Shown here one piece after another: positions 36,667-45,452 of a stretch of DNA of 62,780 bases; position 1 is the first letter of the stretch, and each line of letters begins with the position of its first letter. This DNA comes from DATJHM01 sp035493895 (lineage in GTDB: Bacteria; Chloroflexota; Ktedonobacteria; Ktedonobacterales; Ktedonobacteraceae), in NCBI GenBank assembly GCA_035493895.1, contig DATJHM010000055.1:1-62780 (forward strand). Reading direction: 5' to 3'. Under the pieces are notes generated by a model. That model did not search any database, was not told the DNA's origin, and worked only from the letters and a program-made list of their open reading frames with translations. Both the position numbers and the translations under genes were made by a program.

Positions 36667-37977
36667 ATGATTGAACGATATTCCCTTCCCGAGATGGCTG
36701 CGATCTGGTCGGCGGCCCATAAAACGGATATGTGGTTACAGGTCGAGCTGCTCGCCTGCGAAGGCTGGGCGCGTGAGGGCGTGATCCCCGCCGCGGCCAT
36801 GGAGAAGATCCGCCAGGCTCGTTATAACAGCCAGCGTATGCACGAGATTGAGGAGGAGACGCACCACGACGTGATCTCTTTCTTGCGCTCGATTCAAGAA
36901 CAACTCGGACCCGAAGGCCGCTTTATTCACCTCGGCCTGACTTCCTCCGACGTCCTCGACACTGGTCTGGGAGCGCAATTGAAGGAGGCGGGAGCACTGC
37001 TGGCCGCTTCTCTGAAGACGCTGACGGATGCAGTTGCCCGGGCAGCAGTGAAACATAAATACACGCTGATGGCGGGCCGTTCCCACGGTATTCATGCTGA
37101 GCCAATGACCTTTGGTCTGAAGCTGGCATTGTGGACCGACGAGTTGCGGCGCAGTCAGCAACGACTCGCGGCGGCAATTGAGCAGGTGAGTGTGGGGAAA
37201 ATCTCTGGTCCGGTCGGCACACATGCCACGGTGCCACCTCAGATCGAAGAATTTGTGTGTGAACAGATGGGGCTGGGCGTTGAGCCGATCTCCAGCCAGA
37301 TCGTACAACGCGACCGACATGCACACTTTATGACGACACTGGCCCTGGTCGGCAGCACGTTGGAGAAGATTGCGCAGGAGATTCGCCATCTGCAACGTAC
37401 CGAATTGAGCGAAGCTTTCGAGCCTTTCGGCTCGGGTCAGCAGGGATCTTCGGCCATGCCACATAAGCGCAATCCTGAACTTTGCGAGCGCATCTGCGGC
37501 CTGGCGCGTCTGCTGCGCGGCTTCGCCGTGACGGCGATGGAGAATGTGGCCCTCTGGCATGAGCGCGACATCAGCCATTCCTCAACCGAACGTGTGATTA
37601 TTCCCGACGGCTGTACGATCCTCCATTATATGCTCCATATTACGACGCAGGTCATGCAAGGGCTGGAGGTCGATACGGAACGCATGCTCGCCAATCTCAA
37701 TATGACCGGTGGCCTGGTCTTCTCACAGCGTATTCTCCTGGCATTGATCGATAAAGGCGTGGGGCGGCAAGAGGCCTATAAGATGGTGCAGCGCAATGCG
37801 AAACAGGTCTGGGCAATGGCCAGTCAGGGCGCTATTCAGGGTCCAGCTCTGCTCGAAGCACTTGCGGGAGATGCTGAAGTCGCGCATTATCTGTCGCGTC
37901 AGGAGCTTGAAGAGCTGACAAATACCGATTTTTATGTTCGGTACATTGATACAGCCTTTAAGCGTATTGGTCTGTAA
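36667..37977 (+). CDS. purB: Adenylosuccinate lyase
   Basis: 436 residues. The fumarase/aspartase signature GSSAMPHKRNPELCE is present, with catalytic His in MAGRSHGIHAEPMTFG and TSSDVLDT. The enzyme cleaves adenylosuccinate to AMP and SAICAR to AICAR, both releasing fumarate, in purine synthesis. Length and motifs are normal. It is monocistronic here with a terminator directly downstream; no other pur gene is in the window. Confidence 0.96.
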   Translation: MIERYSLPEMAAIWSAAHKTDMWLQVELLACEGWAREGVIPAAAMEKIRQARYNSQRMHEIEEETHHDVISFLRSIQEQLGPEGRFIHLGLTSSDVLDTGLGAQLKEAGALLAASLKTLTDAVARAAVKHKYTLMAGRSHGIHAEPMTFGLKLALWTDELRRSQQRLAAAIEQVSVGKISGPVGTHATVPPQIEEFVCEQMGLGVEPISSQIVQRDRHAHFMTTLALVGSTLEKIAQEIRHLQRTELSEAFEPFGSGQQGSSAMPHKRNPELCERICGLARLLRGFAVTAMENVALWHERDISHSSTERVIIPDGCTILHYMLHITTQVMQGLEVDTERMLANLNMTGGLVFSQRILLALIDKGVGRQEAYKMVQRNAKQVWAMASQGAIQGPALLEALAGDAEVAHYLSRQELEELTNTDFYVRYIDTAFKRIGL

Positions 37978-37999
37978 AGGGACTTTTCCATGCTATGCT

Positions 38000-38036
38000 A
38001 TGAGCAGGCGGAAAGCCTGCTCATACAGTTATTTTT
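38000..38036 (+). terminator. Rho-independent terminator of purB
   Basis: ATGAGCAGGC pairs with GCCTGCTCAT (38000-38009 and 38015-38024, 5-base loop), followed after six bases by a T-rich run (TTATTTTT). Confidence 0.7.
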
Positions 38037-38081
38037 CGTCACATGATAGACTATCAATTTCCAGAGGAATAGTGGCAAAGG

Positions 38082-39767
38082 ATGAAGTGTTTGGCAATAG
38101 AATCACAGGTCGCGCAAAAAACTATCAGGCAATCAAAACAGCGCTCGCCTTTTCTGCCCCTACTTCTCCTGGCAGGCTGTCTTGAAATTTGCCTTTTACT
38201 CTTACTGGCACTTTCACCGCTACCTGGTCTGCATTTAAGCCACACCCCTTTACAGCAATGGAGTTGGACGCTACTCCCCTCACAATTACTCACGTCTGTC
38301 GTCACGCAACTGGCGATGCCGGGACACAGGCATCTGGCTTCTTACTGGCTGGGCGGCGTATTTTTACTGATGCTCGCTACGTATGCAACGGCAATTCTCC
38401 TGATCTGGCGTCGACGAGATCGCATGCCAATCAAGCGAGGCTGGCTCTATTTTCTGCTTGGCAGCACAGCGATATTTGGCATTACGCTGCTTTTCCAGCC
38501 GTTGCTCTTCTCAGACGACGTCTTTACCTATATTTTCTCTGGCCGCATCCTGACCATCTATGGCGCTGATCCATTAAACACAGCTCCATTGCAGTTTCCC
38601 GCCGATCCCTACTATGTCTATGTGCTCTCCGGCCGGGATCTGCCCAATATTTTCGGCCCACTCTGGCTCTGTATTGCCTCCCTTCTCTCATGGATAGGAG
38701 CGGCAAGCGGGAGCATGCAGCTGACCCTCTTACTTTTTAAGGGGTTCGCGCTGCTCATGCATCTGCTGAGCTGTTACCTGTTCTGGCTCATTCTGCGCCG
38801 GGTAGCCCCTGAGCGACGCATATTGGGGACGTTGCTCTATGCCTGGAATCCGCTGGCTGTGATCGAGCTGGCCGGTGGTGGACATAACGAAGGATTATTG
38901 ATCTGTCTGCTTCTGCTCGCCACGTGGTTTTTTATTCATAAGCAGAGGCACTATCAGTGGGCAGCTCTGTTCGTATTTGGTCTGGCAATCAGCGCAAATC
39001 TTCTCGCTCTGCTGGTAACGCCACTCTACCTCTGGTTTGCAGCGCGCCGCGAAGAGCCATTTTCCCGAGCCTTCTGGAAAGTCTGCTATCAAGGCCTGCT
39101 TGTTTTGTTGCCAGCACTGCTCATCTCATTGCCGTTCTGGCGCGGAGCCACAACCTTCTTCGCGATCACATCGGCCGTTGACATGAATCATTTCGTACAT
39201 TCGCCAACGGGAACGCTGGTAATTCCGGTACAAAAACTCTTCGAGTTTGTTGCGCAGCAGGCCCATTTACCGCCATTCCTGCAACCTGCTGTTGCGGCAG
39301 ACGTGACCTTGCGGGCATCAGCGACTTTTATTTTTGTAATTATTTATGCCAATCATTTTGCCCACGTGCGTAGTGCCCCCCTTAGCCCGCCCAACGCCCA
39401 GACAAATAGCCCATCAATACAATCATTTTCGCCACCAGGTCTGGCCGTGCTCTTTAATAGTTGCAGCCGCACCATCTTCTGGTACCTGGTCCTGGTTTCT
39501 GGCTGGTTCTGGCCGTGGTACCTGCTCTGGCTACTCTGGGCCGTCGTTTTGAGTGACTTTGATGCCTTTACTTCGGCCCTGTTAGTGCTGTCTGGCACAG
39601 CGCTTTTCATCTATCCCTTTGTCGGCTTTAGTCGTGGACCACTCGCAACCTATCAATCAGCGTTAATCTTTGGTATCCCTCTTCTCTATCTTGTTATTGT
39701 GAATCTCGTGCAGAGATATGTGGAAAGGACGCGGAGAATACATGAACGACGAGGTCAAACAACGTAA
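38082..39767 (+). CDS. GT-C type membrane glycosyltransferase (mannosyltransferase-like)
   Basis: 561 residues with 11-13 membrane helices. The first large outer loop after TM3 carries SDDVFTYIFSGR and DPLN, the acidic pair expected in GT-C transferases that use polyprenyl-phosphate sugars. The pattern GGGHNEGLL in the middle and a tryptophan-rich WFWPWYLLW near the end also fit GT87 and related families. It probably transfers a sugar outside the membrane. Its last 26 bases overlap the start of the type 2 isopentenyl-diphosphate isomerase gene, so the two are coupled. Confidence 0.72.
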   Translation: MKCLAIESQVAQKTIRQSKQRSPFLPLLLLAGCLEICLLLLLALSPLPGLHLSHTPLQQWSWTLLPSQLLTSVVTQLAMPGHRHLASYWLGGVFLLMLATYATAILLIWRRRDRMPIKRGWLYFLLGSTAIFGITLLFQPLLFSDDVFTYIFSGRILTIYGADPLNTAPLQFPADPYYVYVLSGRDLPNIFGPLWLCIASLLSWIGAASGSMQLTLLLFKGFALLMHLLSCYLFWLILRRVAPERRILGTLLYAWNPLAVIELAGGGHNEGLLICLLLLATWFFIHKQRHYQWAALFVFGLAISANLLALLVTPLYLWFAARREEPFSRAFWKVCYQGLLVLLPALLISLPFWRGATTFFAITSAVDMNHFVHSPTGTLVIPVQKLFEFVAQQAHLPPFLQPAVAADVTLRASATFIFVIIYANHFAHVRSAPLSPPNAQTNSPSIQSFSPPGLAVLFNSCSRTIFWYLVLVSGWFWPWYLLWLLWAVVLSDFDAFTSALLVLSGTALFIYPFVGFSRGPLATYQSALIFGIPLLYLVIVNLVQRYVERTRRIHERRGQTT

Positions 39768-40878
39768 GATTGAACATGTCAGTGTGGCATTGGGACAGGA
39801 TATCTCGGCTGCGCAGCAGGCAAACTGGCAGGATATACATTTTGTGCACCAGGCATTACCCGAGGTAAATCTGGACGAGATTGACACGTCCGTCACCTTC
39901 TTTGGGCATACATTGCGCTATCCCATCGTTATTTCCTCCATGACAGGAGGGCACCCGGATGTCACGCAGATTAACCGCAATCTGGCAAAGGCCGCCCAAC
40001 ACTACGGACTGGCGCTCGGCGTGGGAAGCCAGCGAGCGGCAATCGTCAATCCCGAGCTGACCGAGAGCTACACAGTTACCCGCGATACTGCGCCCGACGC
40101 ATTTCTGATTGCAAATATTGGCGCACCACAACTAATTCCACAAGCCAGACATCGCGCATTCACGTTTGCAGAGGTTCAGCAGGCAATCGAGATGATACAC
40201 GCCAACGCCCTGGCGATACATATGAATAGTTTGCAAGAGGCAGCTCAACCCGAAGGAGATCGCCGGGCCTCTGGAGAAGCCAGGGCATTGAAACAATTAA
40301 TGGGACAACTTTCGCTTCCCGTGATCGCGAAGGAGACAGGGGCAGGCATCTGCCGCGAGCAGGCGCTGCTGTTACAAAGATGTGGAGTGAACGCAATTGA
40401 TGTAGGAGGGGCAGGCGGAAGTAGCATGTCGGCGATAGAGGCGGCTCGCTCGAAAACGCGCGGCGATGAACGCACGCTGCGTATTGGGGAACTCTATAGA
40501 GATTGGGGAATCGCAACACCGATCTCGCTCGTTGAGGCGAGCACGGCTCAGCTTCCTCTGATCGCTACTGGAGGCGTACGCAATGGGCTGGATGTAGCGC
40601 GCGCGCTGGCGCTGGGAGCCACGCTCGTGGGGATGGGTTTTCCTTTTCTCAAAGCTGCAAGCGAGAGCTTCGAGTGCGTCTGCGAACTCTTAGAGAATCT
40701 TCTGGCAGAGTTGAGAGTTGCGATGCAATTAAGCGGCGCGGCAAACATAGCCCAATTACAGGGCGCCGATGTGGTGGTCACCGGCTATACACGCGAATGG
40801 CTCACGTTGCGCGGATTTGAAGAGGACCTGAAGGGGATGGCCCAACGGCGTTGGAGAGGAATTCTCGGGCAGGGATAA
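39742..40878 (+). CDS. fni: Type 2 isopentenyl-diphosphate delta-isomerase (FMN-dependent)
   Basis: 378 residues from ATG 39742 (GGAG just upstream). The TIM-barrel motifs are SSMTGGHPD, the flavin loops VGSQRAA and DVGGAGGSS, IATGGVRNGLD, and MNSLQEAAQPEGDR with the catalytic Gln. It interconverts IPP and DMAPP with reduced FMN and Mg2+, feeding isoprenoid lipids, quinones and polyprenyl phosphates. The start lies inside the end of the GT-C gene, which suggests that lipid-carrier supply and its use are co-expressed. It is six bases from the convergent mobA. Confidence 0.95.
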   Translation: MNDEVKQRKIEHVSVALGQDISAAQQANWQDIHFVHQALPEVNLDEIDTSVTFFGHTLRYPIVISSMTGGHPDVTQINRNLAKAAQHYGLALGVGSQRAAIVNPELTESYTVTRDTAPDAFLIANIGAPQLIPQARHRAFTFAEVQQAIEMIHANALAIHMNSLQEAAQPEGDRRASGEARALKQLMGQLSLPVIAKETGAGICREQALLLQRCGVNAIDVGGAGGSSMSAIEAARSKTRGDERTLRIGELYRDWGIATPISLVEASTAQLPLIATGGVRNGLDVARALALGATLVGMGFPFLKAASESFECVCELLENLLAELRVAMQLSGAANIAQLQGADVVVTGYTREWLTLRGFEEDLKGMAQRRWRGILGQG

Positions 40879-40883
40879 CATCC

Positions 40884-41492
40884 TTACGGGAACTTTGTGA
40901 GATCTTCAGGAGTATTCAGGTTGATAAAAGAGCGCAACTGTGGATCGATCTGGCGCAGTTGCGCTTCCGGGATATAGCGTACTAGAGCGACATCGAGCAA
41001 GGAGCGGGGATCGCGTCTACCAGAGCGTAGACGATCCTCGATCAAAGGGAGCAAAGTACGAGGATAAATAGCGAGCAGAACCTGTGGCGTGTCCGCGACA
41101 ACCGGCATAAGGATGGCTTCATCCAATGGCTGTGAGAGCAAAAAAGCGAGGAATGCGGGCTGTACGAATGGCATATCGACGGCGACCACCAGTGCATGCG
41201 AAGTATGGATGGCGCGCAATCCACTGTAAAGTCCCATCAGTGGTCCATAGTCTGGCACCTCGTCAAAGACAATGCGCACACCGGGGAGATTCTGCCCTGC
41301 ACACTGCGCAGGATCACGCGCCACAAATACGACTTCCGGACACAAAGAAGAGAGAAGCGTACCAAGCTGTTCAGCAAAAGAGCGCTGAGCGGTACGCTGT
41401 TCATCGTCCGGCAGAGACAAAAAAGCCTTGTCACGCCCCATGCGGCGGCTGCGACCACCTGCGAGGATAAGCGCGCTTACTGTATCCATCAT
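40884..41492 (-). CDS. mobA: Molybdenum cofactor guanylyltransferase
   Basis: 202 residues. The nucleotide-binding loop LILAGGRSRRMGRDKAFL, VFDEVPDYGPLMGLYSGL, and VVAVDMPFVQP with the metal-binding Asp are typical of MobA. The enzyme attaches GMP to molybdopterin to make the bis-MGD cofactor of DMSO-reductase-type enzymes. It is nine bases downstream of a small membrane-protein gene on the same strand. No other moa/moe gene is visible. Confidence 0.92.
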   Translation of the reverse strand: MMDTVSALILAGGRSRRMGRDKAFLSLPDDEQRTAQRSFAEQLGTLLSSLCPEVVFVARDPAQCAGQNLPGVRIVFDEVPDYGPLMGLYSGLRAIHTSHALVVAVDMPFVQPAFLAFLLSQPLDEAILMPVVADTPQVLLAIYPRTLLPLIEDRLRSGRRDPRSLLDVALVRYIPEAQLRQIDPQLRSFINLNTPEDLTKFP

Positions 41493-41501
41493 AAGTACTC
41501 G

Positions 41502-41963
41502 CTAGCGAGAGCCAACTTTTGCTTTACGCTTCGCAGGTTTAATATACTGCTGTCGATTCTGATATGCGACAAAGCTGGCACGCTCTTTTGGATACTTCCT
41601 CACCAGATAGACAACCCAGACTATCGCCCACGACAGCAGGCCAACCAGCCAGAGGTAGCGCCAGAAACGCCAGGCGAAAAAATAGCCCGACAGATAGACA
41701 CGAGAGAAAATTAAAGGTAGTCCGACAAAAGCGATAATAGCCAACCAGCCCAGATAGCGATCAAGCATGTACTTTATCAAAGGGCGGCTCTTGACGAAGC
41801 GCTTGCGTCCTTCTACTGAATAATAGAAGTAGATGAGCAGCCCCGCGCAGCAGAAAATGAGCCAGGGCCACAAGAAATGGAACGTTTCCGTGCCCGCTGG
41901 ATTCAGGTTTTGTCCGGCAGTAACAGGATCTTGAAACAGCCAGTTAAATAGATTGAAGTGCAT
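41502..41963 (-). CDS. Small membrane protein of unknown function, upstream of mobA
   Basis: 153 residues from ATG 41963 (AGGGAG nine bases upstream; a longer frame to 42002 lacks a ribosome site). Three membrane helices at about 27-47, 72-90 and 100-118, and a Lys/Arg-rich C-terminal tail (KPAKRKAKVGSR). No known family. Co-transcription with mobA is likely from the nine-base gap, but this does not by itself show a role in cofactor synthesis. Confidence 0.75.
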   Translation of the reverse strand: MHFNLFNWLFQDPVTAGQNLNPAGTETFHFLWPWLIFCCAGLLIYFYYSVEGRKRFVKSRPLIKYMLDRYLGWLAIIAFVGLPLIFSRVYLSGYFFAWRFWRYLWLVGLLSWAIVWVVYLVRKYPKERASFVAYQNRQQYIKPAKRKAKVGSR

Positions 41964-42206
41964 AAGAATGAACTCCCTTCTTAGCCTATCCTCAGTATGC
42001 AATGTGCCGATAATGATAACATGGATAGACCCGAGAGTCTAGTGCAATGTGACAAAAAAGCGTCAGTGGTAGAGGCTAAAGATCAAGATTATCCAGTGAA
42101 CATACATAAAGAATATCTGGTCACGGATTTATTTCAACAGCAGTATATCAACATTGAAATTTGTATATCAATAATAATATATAACCTACCATACTGGTAA
42201 CATAAA

Positions 42207-42326
42207 TAAGTAAATACTTAGGCAATGTCTGAGAGAGAGTGCGAAATGGGAATACACCCCTGCCCATCGTGGATTCAGCGCAGACGTTTTCGCCTAAAAG
42301 CAGAGGAATGCGTAAGTAAATACTTA
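42207..42326. promoter_or_regulatory. Two identical 14-bp palindromes, probable operators
   Basis: TAAGTAAATACTTA occurs at 42207-42220 and again at 42313-42326. Arms TAAGTA and TACTTA surround two bases. Related words occur at about 47221-47236 (AAGTAGGTACGTACTT) and 43996-44024 (GTAAGTAGTAGC and CATACGTATG), also upstream of island genes. Confidence 0.5.
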
Positions 42327-42857
42327 GCACAGATTTCCTTAGGTTGAGAAAGGAGGCTCGCACATTTCTGAACCCTGCCTCAATTTTGCAGAATAGAAAA
42401 CGTTACCATGATCGCAACATTGCAGCCTTGATATCCAGGTTATCGGGAGGCCACCACTAATATTTCATGAACACGTCATGTCATATTGTCATCCTTATTA
42501 CATACAGCCTTACGCGCAGAGGAAGAGCCAGATTGCTATACTGCATGCTTAGACCATACAACGCCAGAATTATACCTCCATGTCTGGTAGGGTAAATGAG
42601 CATCTTTCGAGCGGTTGCATCTTGAAAAGCCTTTCAGGTAAGAAGATGACGGCATGACGTTATGTTTTCATGAATGCTGTTCATCATGCCTGATGTGCAC
42701 ACACTTTTTCAGACCGGTAGTACGGTGATTTCCTCTGTGCCTGATATATTGCTGTGGCAGAACCACCCCACACGATCTTACAAGTACATGAGCACAACGC
42801 AAGCACTTGCTACGGCTGAAAACAGTTAGTGTTACTAGCATGACATTATGACACCGC

Positions 42858-42879
42858 GACATCATGATTTTATGATGTC
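42858..42879. repeat. Inverted repeat GACATCAT/ATGATGTC
   Basis: Perfect 8-bp arms with a 6-base loop (GATTTT), about 170 bases before the first WxL-like gene. Possible operator. A partly similar TGACGTC word occurs near 44399-44415, before the second gene. Confidence 0.4.
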
Positions 42880-43003
42880 ATGTAAACAGGATAGCATCTG
42901 TTTCAATCGATTGGTCGTGCACTCATCCCGTACTCCAGTGTTCCCTTGAATGAAACGAGCTTATCAGATCAGGTGGAGCATATGGGCATAGTGCAAGCAT
43001 TTG

Positions 43004-43026
43004 TTGTCTGAAGAGTTTTCAGGCAG
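43004..43026 (+). promoter_or_regulatory. Shared leader inverted repeat, copy A
   Basis: TTGTCTGAA-N5-TTCAGGCAG, 26 bases before the start codon. Near-identical 23-bp copies precede the other two WxL-like genes at 44476 and 47418, always 26-32 bases from the ATG. It could be an operator or an RNA hairpin next to the ribosome site. Confidence 0.6.
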
Positions 43027-43052
43027 CCAGTAAAAAAAGGAGTTTGCAAAAG

Positions 43053-43670
43053 ATGAGTCGTATTTTGCAGAAGTGGATCACGAAACTGGGAGCGAGTCTC
43101 CTGCTAGCAAGCATGGTGCTGACCGCCTTTGTTGGGCATGCAGCCTTCGCAGCTGGCTGTGGAACGCCGATCACAGGTTCCGGGTCGAGTTGCACCATCA
43201 CCTTTGTCACATTCAATCCTTCCGGCGTCCTTTCGTACCAGAGTGTGAGCTCTCTCACGGTCAGTAATGCTGATCCGATGACCCATATTGGCACCTTTAG
43301 TTTTGATAGTACAGTAGGTGATGGGCGTGGGGGAACCGCAGGATGGTCATTGTCAGCCTCCACTATGGGACTTACTACCACAGGCGGTCATCCCGTTTTT
43401 CCACATTTTAACGGCAGGGACAGCGAAGGTGGTGCGCCAGCCAGTATCATTACACTCAATCCTCTTGCTGGTGGGAACTGTGGTATTCCCCATCTTTTCT
43501 CTGTAACGCTTGATAGTACCGTTCCTGGCAGTACGTTTGCCAGTGCTGACACCGGTACTGCGCCTATCGGCTGCGTCTACAATATCACCACAAACGGCTA
43601 CATTGATTTCAGTGGTCAACCTGCTGGTAGTTATACAGGTGATGTCACGATCACGCTGGCGTCAGTATAA
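43053..43670 (+). CDS. Secreted WxL-like surface protein A
   Basis: 205 residues from ATG 43053 (AGGAG ten bases upstream; a TTG at 43044 is less likely). A signal peptide ends near AAFAAGCG. The mature part is Gly/Ser/Thr-rich and beta-predicted, with a GWSLSAS motif about half-way that matches the proximal WxL motif. The C-terminus PAGSYTGDVTITLASV resembles the distal WxL segment but lacks its Trp. Three Cys pairs may form disulfides. WxL proteins sit non-covalently on the Gram-positive wall, usually with DUF916 partners; those occur downstream here. Paralogue of the genes at 44531 and 47467. The family assignment is an inference. Confidence 0.65.
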   Translation: MSRILQKWITKLGASLLLASMVLTAFVGHAAFAAGCGTPITGSGSSCTITFVTFNPSGVLSYQSVSSLTVSNADPMTHIGTFSFDSTVGDGRGGTAGWSLSASTMGLTTTGGHPVFPHFNGRDSEGGAPASIITLNPLAGGNCGIPHLFSVTLDSTVPGSTFASADTGTAPIGCVYNITTNGYIDFSGQPAGSYTGDVTITLASV

Positions 43671-43700
43671 AATCATCGGCTGACCAGTGTGTCCTGGAGA

Positions 43701-43724
43701 GGAGGGTGCTGCACAGTACTCTCC
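43701..43724 (+). terminator. Terminator-like hairpin after WxL-like gene A
   Basis: Nine-pair stem with two G-U pairs (43701-43709 with 43716-43724), followed by TTTTC. It has a homologous counterpart after gene B at 45169-45192. Confidence 0.55.
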
Positions 43725-43940
43725 TTTTCAAAAGAGCAAGAGAACCACGACAATCTTCTATTCAATCATCCCCCTGACCATCCTGCTCTATTCTCTTACA
43801 AGGCTATTTCCTCCGCAAAAAACGTTCGTCTTACCCAGGAACACCCGCTGGAGTACGCACACAAAAACCTCTTCAACATAGATATACTTCAACCTCAGGG
43901 TACGAGAATGGAGCCGCAAATTAGGGGAGCTCAATCTATG

Positions 43941-44010
43941 CCAGCACTGAAATATGCACACTAATCATTTTTCTGGCGCTCCATAATAGTAACATACGTA
44001 AGTAGTAGCA
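43941..44010 (+). repeat. Upstream direct repeat, copy 1
   Basis: About 60-70 bases beginning CCAGCACTGAAATATG and containing CTCCATAATAGTAACA. Closely similar to 47166-47236 and located in the corresponding place upstream of the next WxL-like gene. It marks a duplication of the whole unit including control DNA. Confidence 0.7.
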
Positions 44011-44475
44011 TACGTATGTACGTATTCAGATGGGATCTGAAAGAGCGTTTCAAATGGGCACTTTTTTGCCCATTGTGTGCCGATCGCATACACACTCTTC
44101 ATACACACGGAGATTCGTGGATCGCATGGAAGTTCGTACGTACCCTATCTCTGCATGAACTGTTTCTCGCTTGAGAAATAACGCTCACTATTTTTTGCAC
44201 CCTGTCCCAGCTCTTTGTGTCCCGGACAACTTTGCACACATGATCTACTCTGTTTGTCAATCTACCAGTCTGGGATTGTTGTAGGGATGCAATAGAACAA
44301 AGTACATCCTGGGCCACAGCCGATTTTCTGGCAACGATACAGACCAACGTTGACAGAATAAGGACGCCATGACAGCAAAGCTTATCTATAGCATGTCGTG
44401 ACGTCTTGACGTCTTCTCGTTACAACTTCATGCCAGCCTATCCGGCGAAGAAGGTGAGCACAGTTCGGGAATTGC

Positions 44476-44498
44476 TTGTCTTAAAACTTCTAGGGCAA
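44476..44498 (+). promoter_or_regulatory. Shared leader inverted repeat, copy B
   Basis: TTGTCTTAAAACTTC followed by TAGGGCAA, the most divergent of the three 23-bp copies, 32 bases before ATG 44531. The outer TTG/CAA ends are kept. Confidence 0.5.
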
Positions 44499-44530
44499 GG
44501 TGTAAGTCAAAAGAAAGGGGTTTTCAAACA

Positions 44531-45139
44531 ATGGGTCATACGTTGAAAATGGGCCTTCTGAAAGTGGGAGCAAGTCTCCTGTTAGCAGGCATGGCAATGG
44601 CGGCCCTGGTTGGACAATCTGCATTTGCAGATCCTTGTGGAACACTTATAACAGGAGACGGCTCAAGTTGTACCATCACCTTTAACGCTTACAATCCTTC
44701 TGGTGTCCTCACCTATCAGAGTGTCAACTCGGTTACCGTGAGCAATGCCAGCGCTTCTACACATATTGCTACCTTCAGTTTTGCCAGCAGTGTCGATGAT
44801 GGTCGTGCCGGGACGGCAGGCTGGTCGTTGACAGCCAGTACCACCGGGCTCACCACTACAGGCGGTACTGTTTATCCACAATTTAACGGTAGTGGTGCTC
44901 CTCTTCATGGTAGTTCCAGTACCGTCATAGCAACACCTAACGATACTGGCAATTGTGGCACTGTCACCCTTTCTACCGCCGATACTACAAGTCCCGGTGC
45001 CATATTCGCCAGTGCTGCCACTGGAACAGCACCAATTGACTGCCACTACGCACTCACAACGAACGGCTACATTGACTTCACAGGCCAACCTGCCGGTAGT
45101 TATACAGGCGATGTCACGATCACACTGGCGTCAGTATAG
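44531..45139 (+). CDS. Secreted WxL-like surface protein B
   Basis: 202 residues. A signal peptide ends at SAFADPCG. The protein is strongly similar to A over its whole length: the CGTLITGDGSSCTITF opening, the GWSLTASTTGLTTTGG motif and an identical last 16 residues (PAGSYTGDVTITLASV). AAAGGGG lies ten bases upstream of the ATG. It is followed by a hairpin and then the first DUF916-like gene. Like A it should be exported and held on the cell surface, perhaps through the DUF916-like partner. The absence of a membrane anchor or LPXTG supports a non-covalent attachment. Confidence 0.66.
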   Translation: MGHTLKMGLLKVGASLLLAGMAMAALVGQSAFADPCGTLITGDGSSCTITFNAYNPSGVLTYQSVNSVTVSNASASTHIATFSFASSVDDGRAGTAGWSLTASTTGLTTTGGTVYPQFNGSGAPLHGSSSTVIATPNDTGNCGTVTLSTADTTSPGAIFASAATGTAPIDCHYALTTNGYIDFTGQPAGSYTGDVTITLASV

Positions 45140-45168
45140 GATAACCTGCATGCCAGACATCCTGGAGA

Positions 45169-45192
45169 GGAGAGTGCTGCACGGCACCCTCC
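45169..45192 (+). terminator. Terminator-like hairpin between WxL-like gene B and its DUF916-like neighbour
   Basis: GGAGAGTGC pairs with GCACCCTCC (one mismatch, 6-base loop), followed by TTTCTC. Homologous in place and sequence to 43701-43724. It may let the small gene be made in excess over the downstream gene. Confidence 0.5.
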
Positions 45193-45452
45193 TTTCTCAA
45201 AGGAGCAAGCAATTGCTGATGGGGGGATCATGGCGGTGCGAGGAGGAAGAGGCTGTATAGTATTCCACGATGACAAACCTCAAATGCCAACTGTATCTCT
45301 TCGTTCTATATGTCTCGCAGCGTGACTGCTGAGAAAATTTATTTCTCAGCACATCACGTGCGTTTCGCTAATAATCCTTCATCATTGCTGCTTCCATCCA
45401 TATGCAGGCACTTCATCTTTTTTTATGCGAAAACAAGGCGAGGAGGTACGCA

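Larger units (their letters stand above)
41964..43052. other. Long non-coding region at the left edge of the surface-protein island
   Basis: About 1.1 kb without a credible gene. It contains the duplicated 14-bp palindrome (42207, 42313), a GACATCAT/ATGATGTC inverted repeat at 42858-42879 among several TGAC/GTCA words, and the 23-bp leader hairpin at 43004. The base composition is AT-richer than in the housekeeping regions. Confidence 0.6.
43671..44530. other. Non-coding region between WxL-like genes A and B
   Basis: About 860 bases. It holds a terminator-like hairpin (43701-43724), a block homologous to 47166-47236, CATACGTATG palindromes near 44011 and the 23-bp leader element at 44476. 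Short open frames here have no ribosome site or family match. Confidence 0.55.

Noticed and set aside
43687..43964. Short open frames in the gap after WxL-like gene A
   Set aside because: No ribosome site, overlapping a hairpin and a non-coding repeat, no recognisable protein family.
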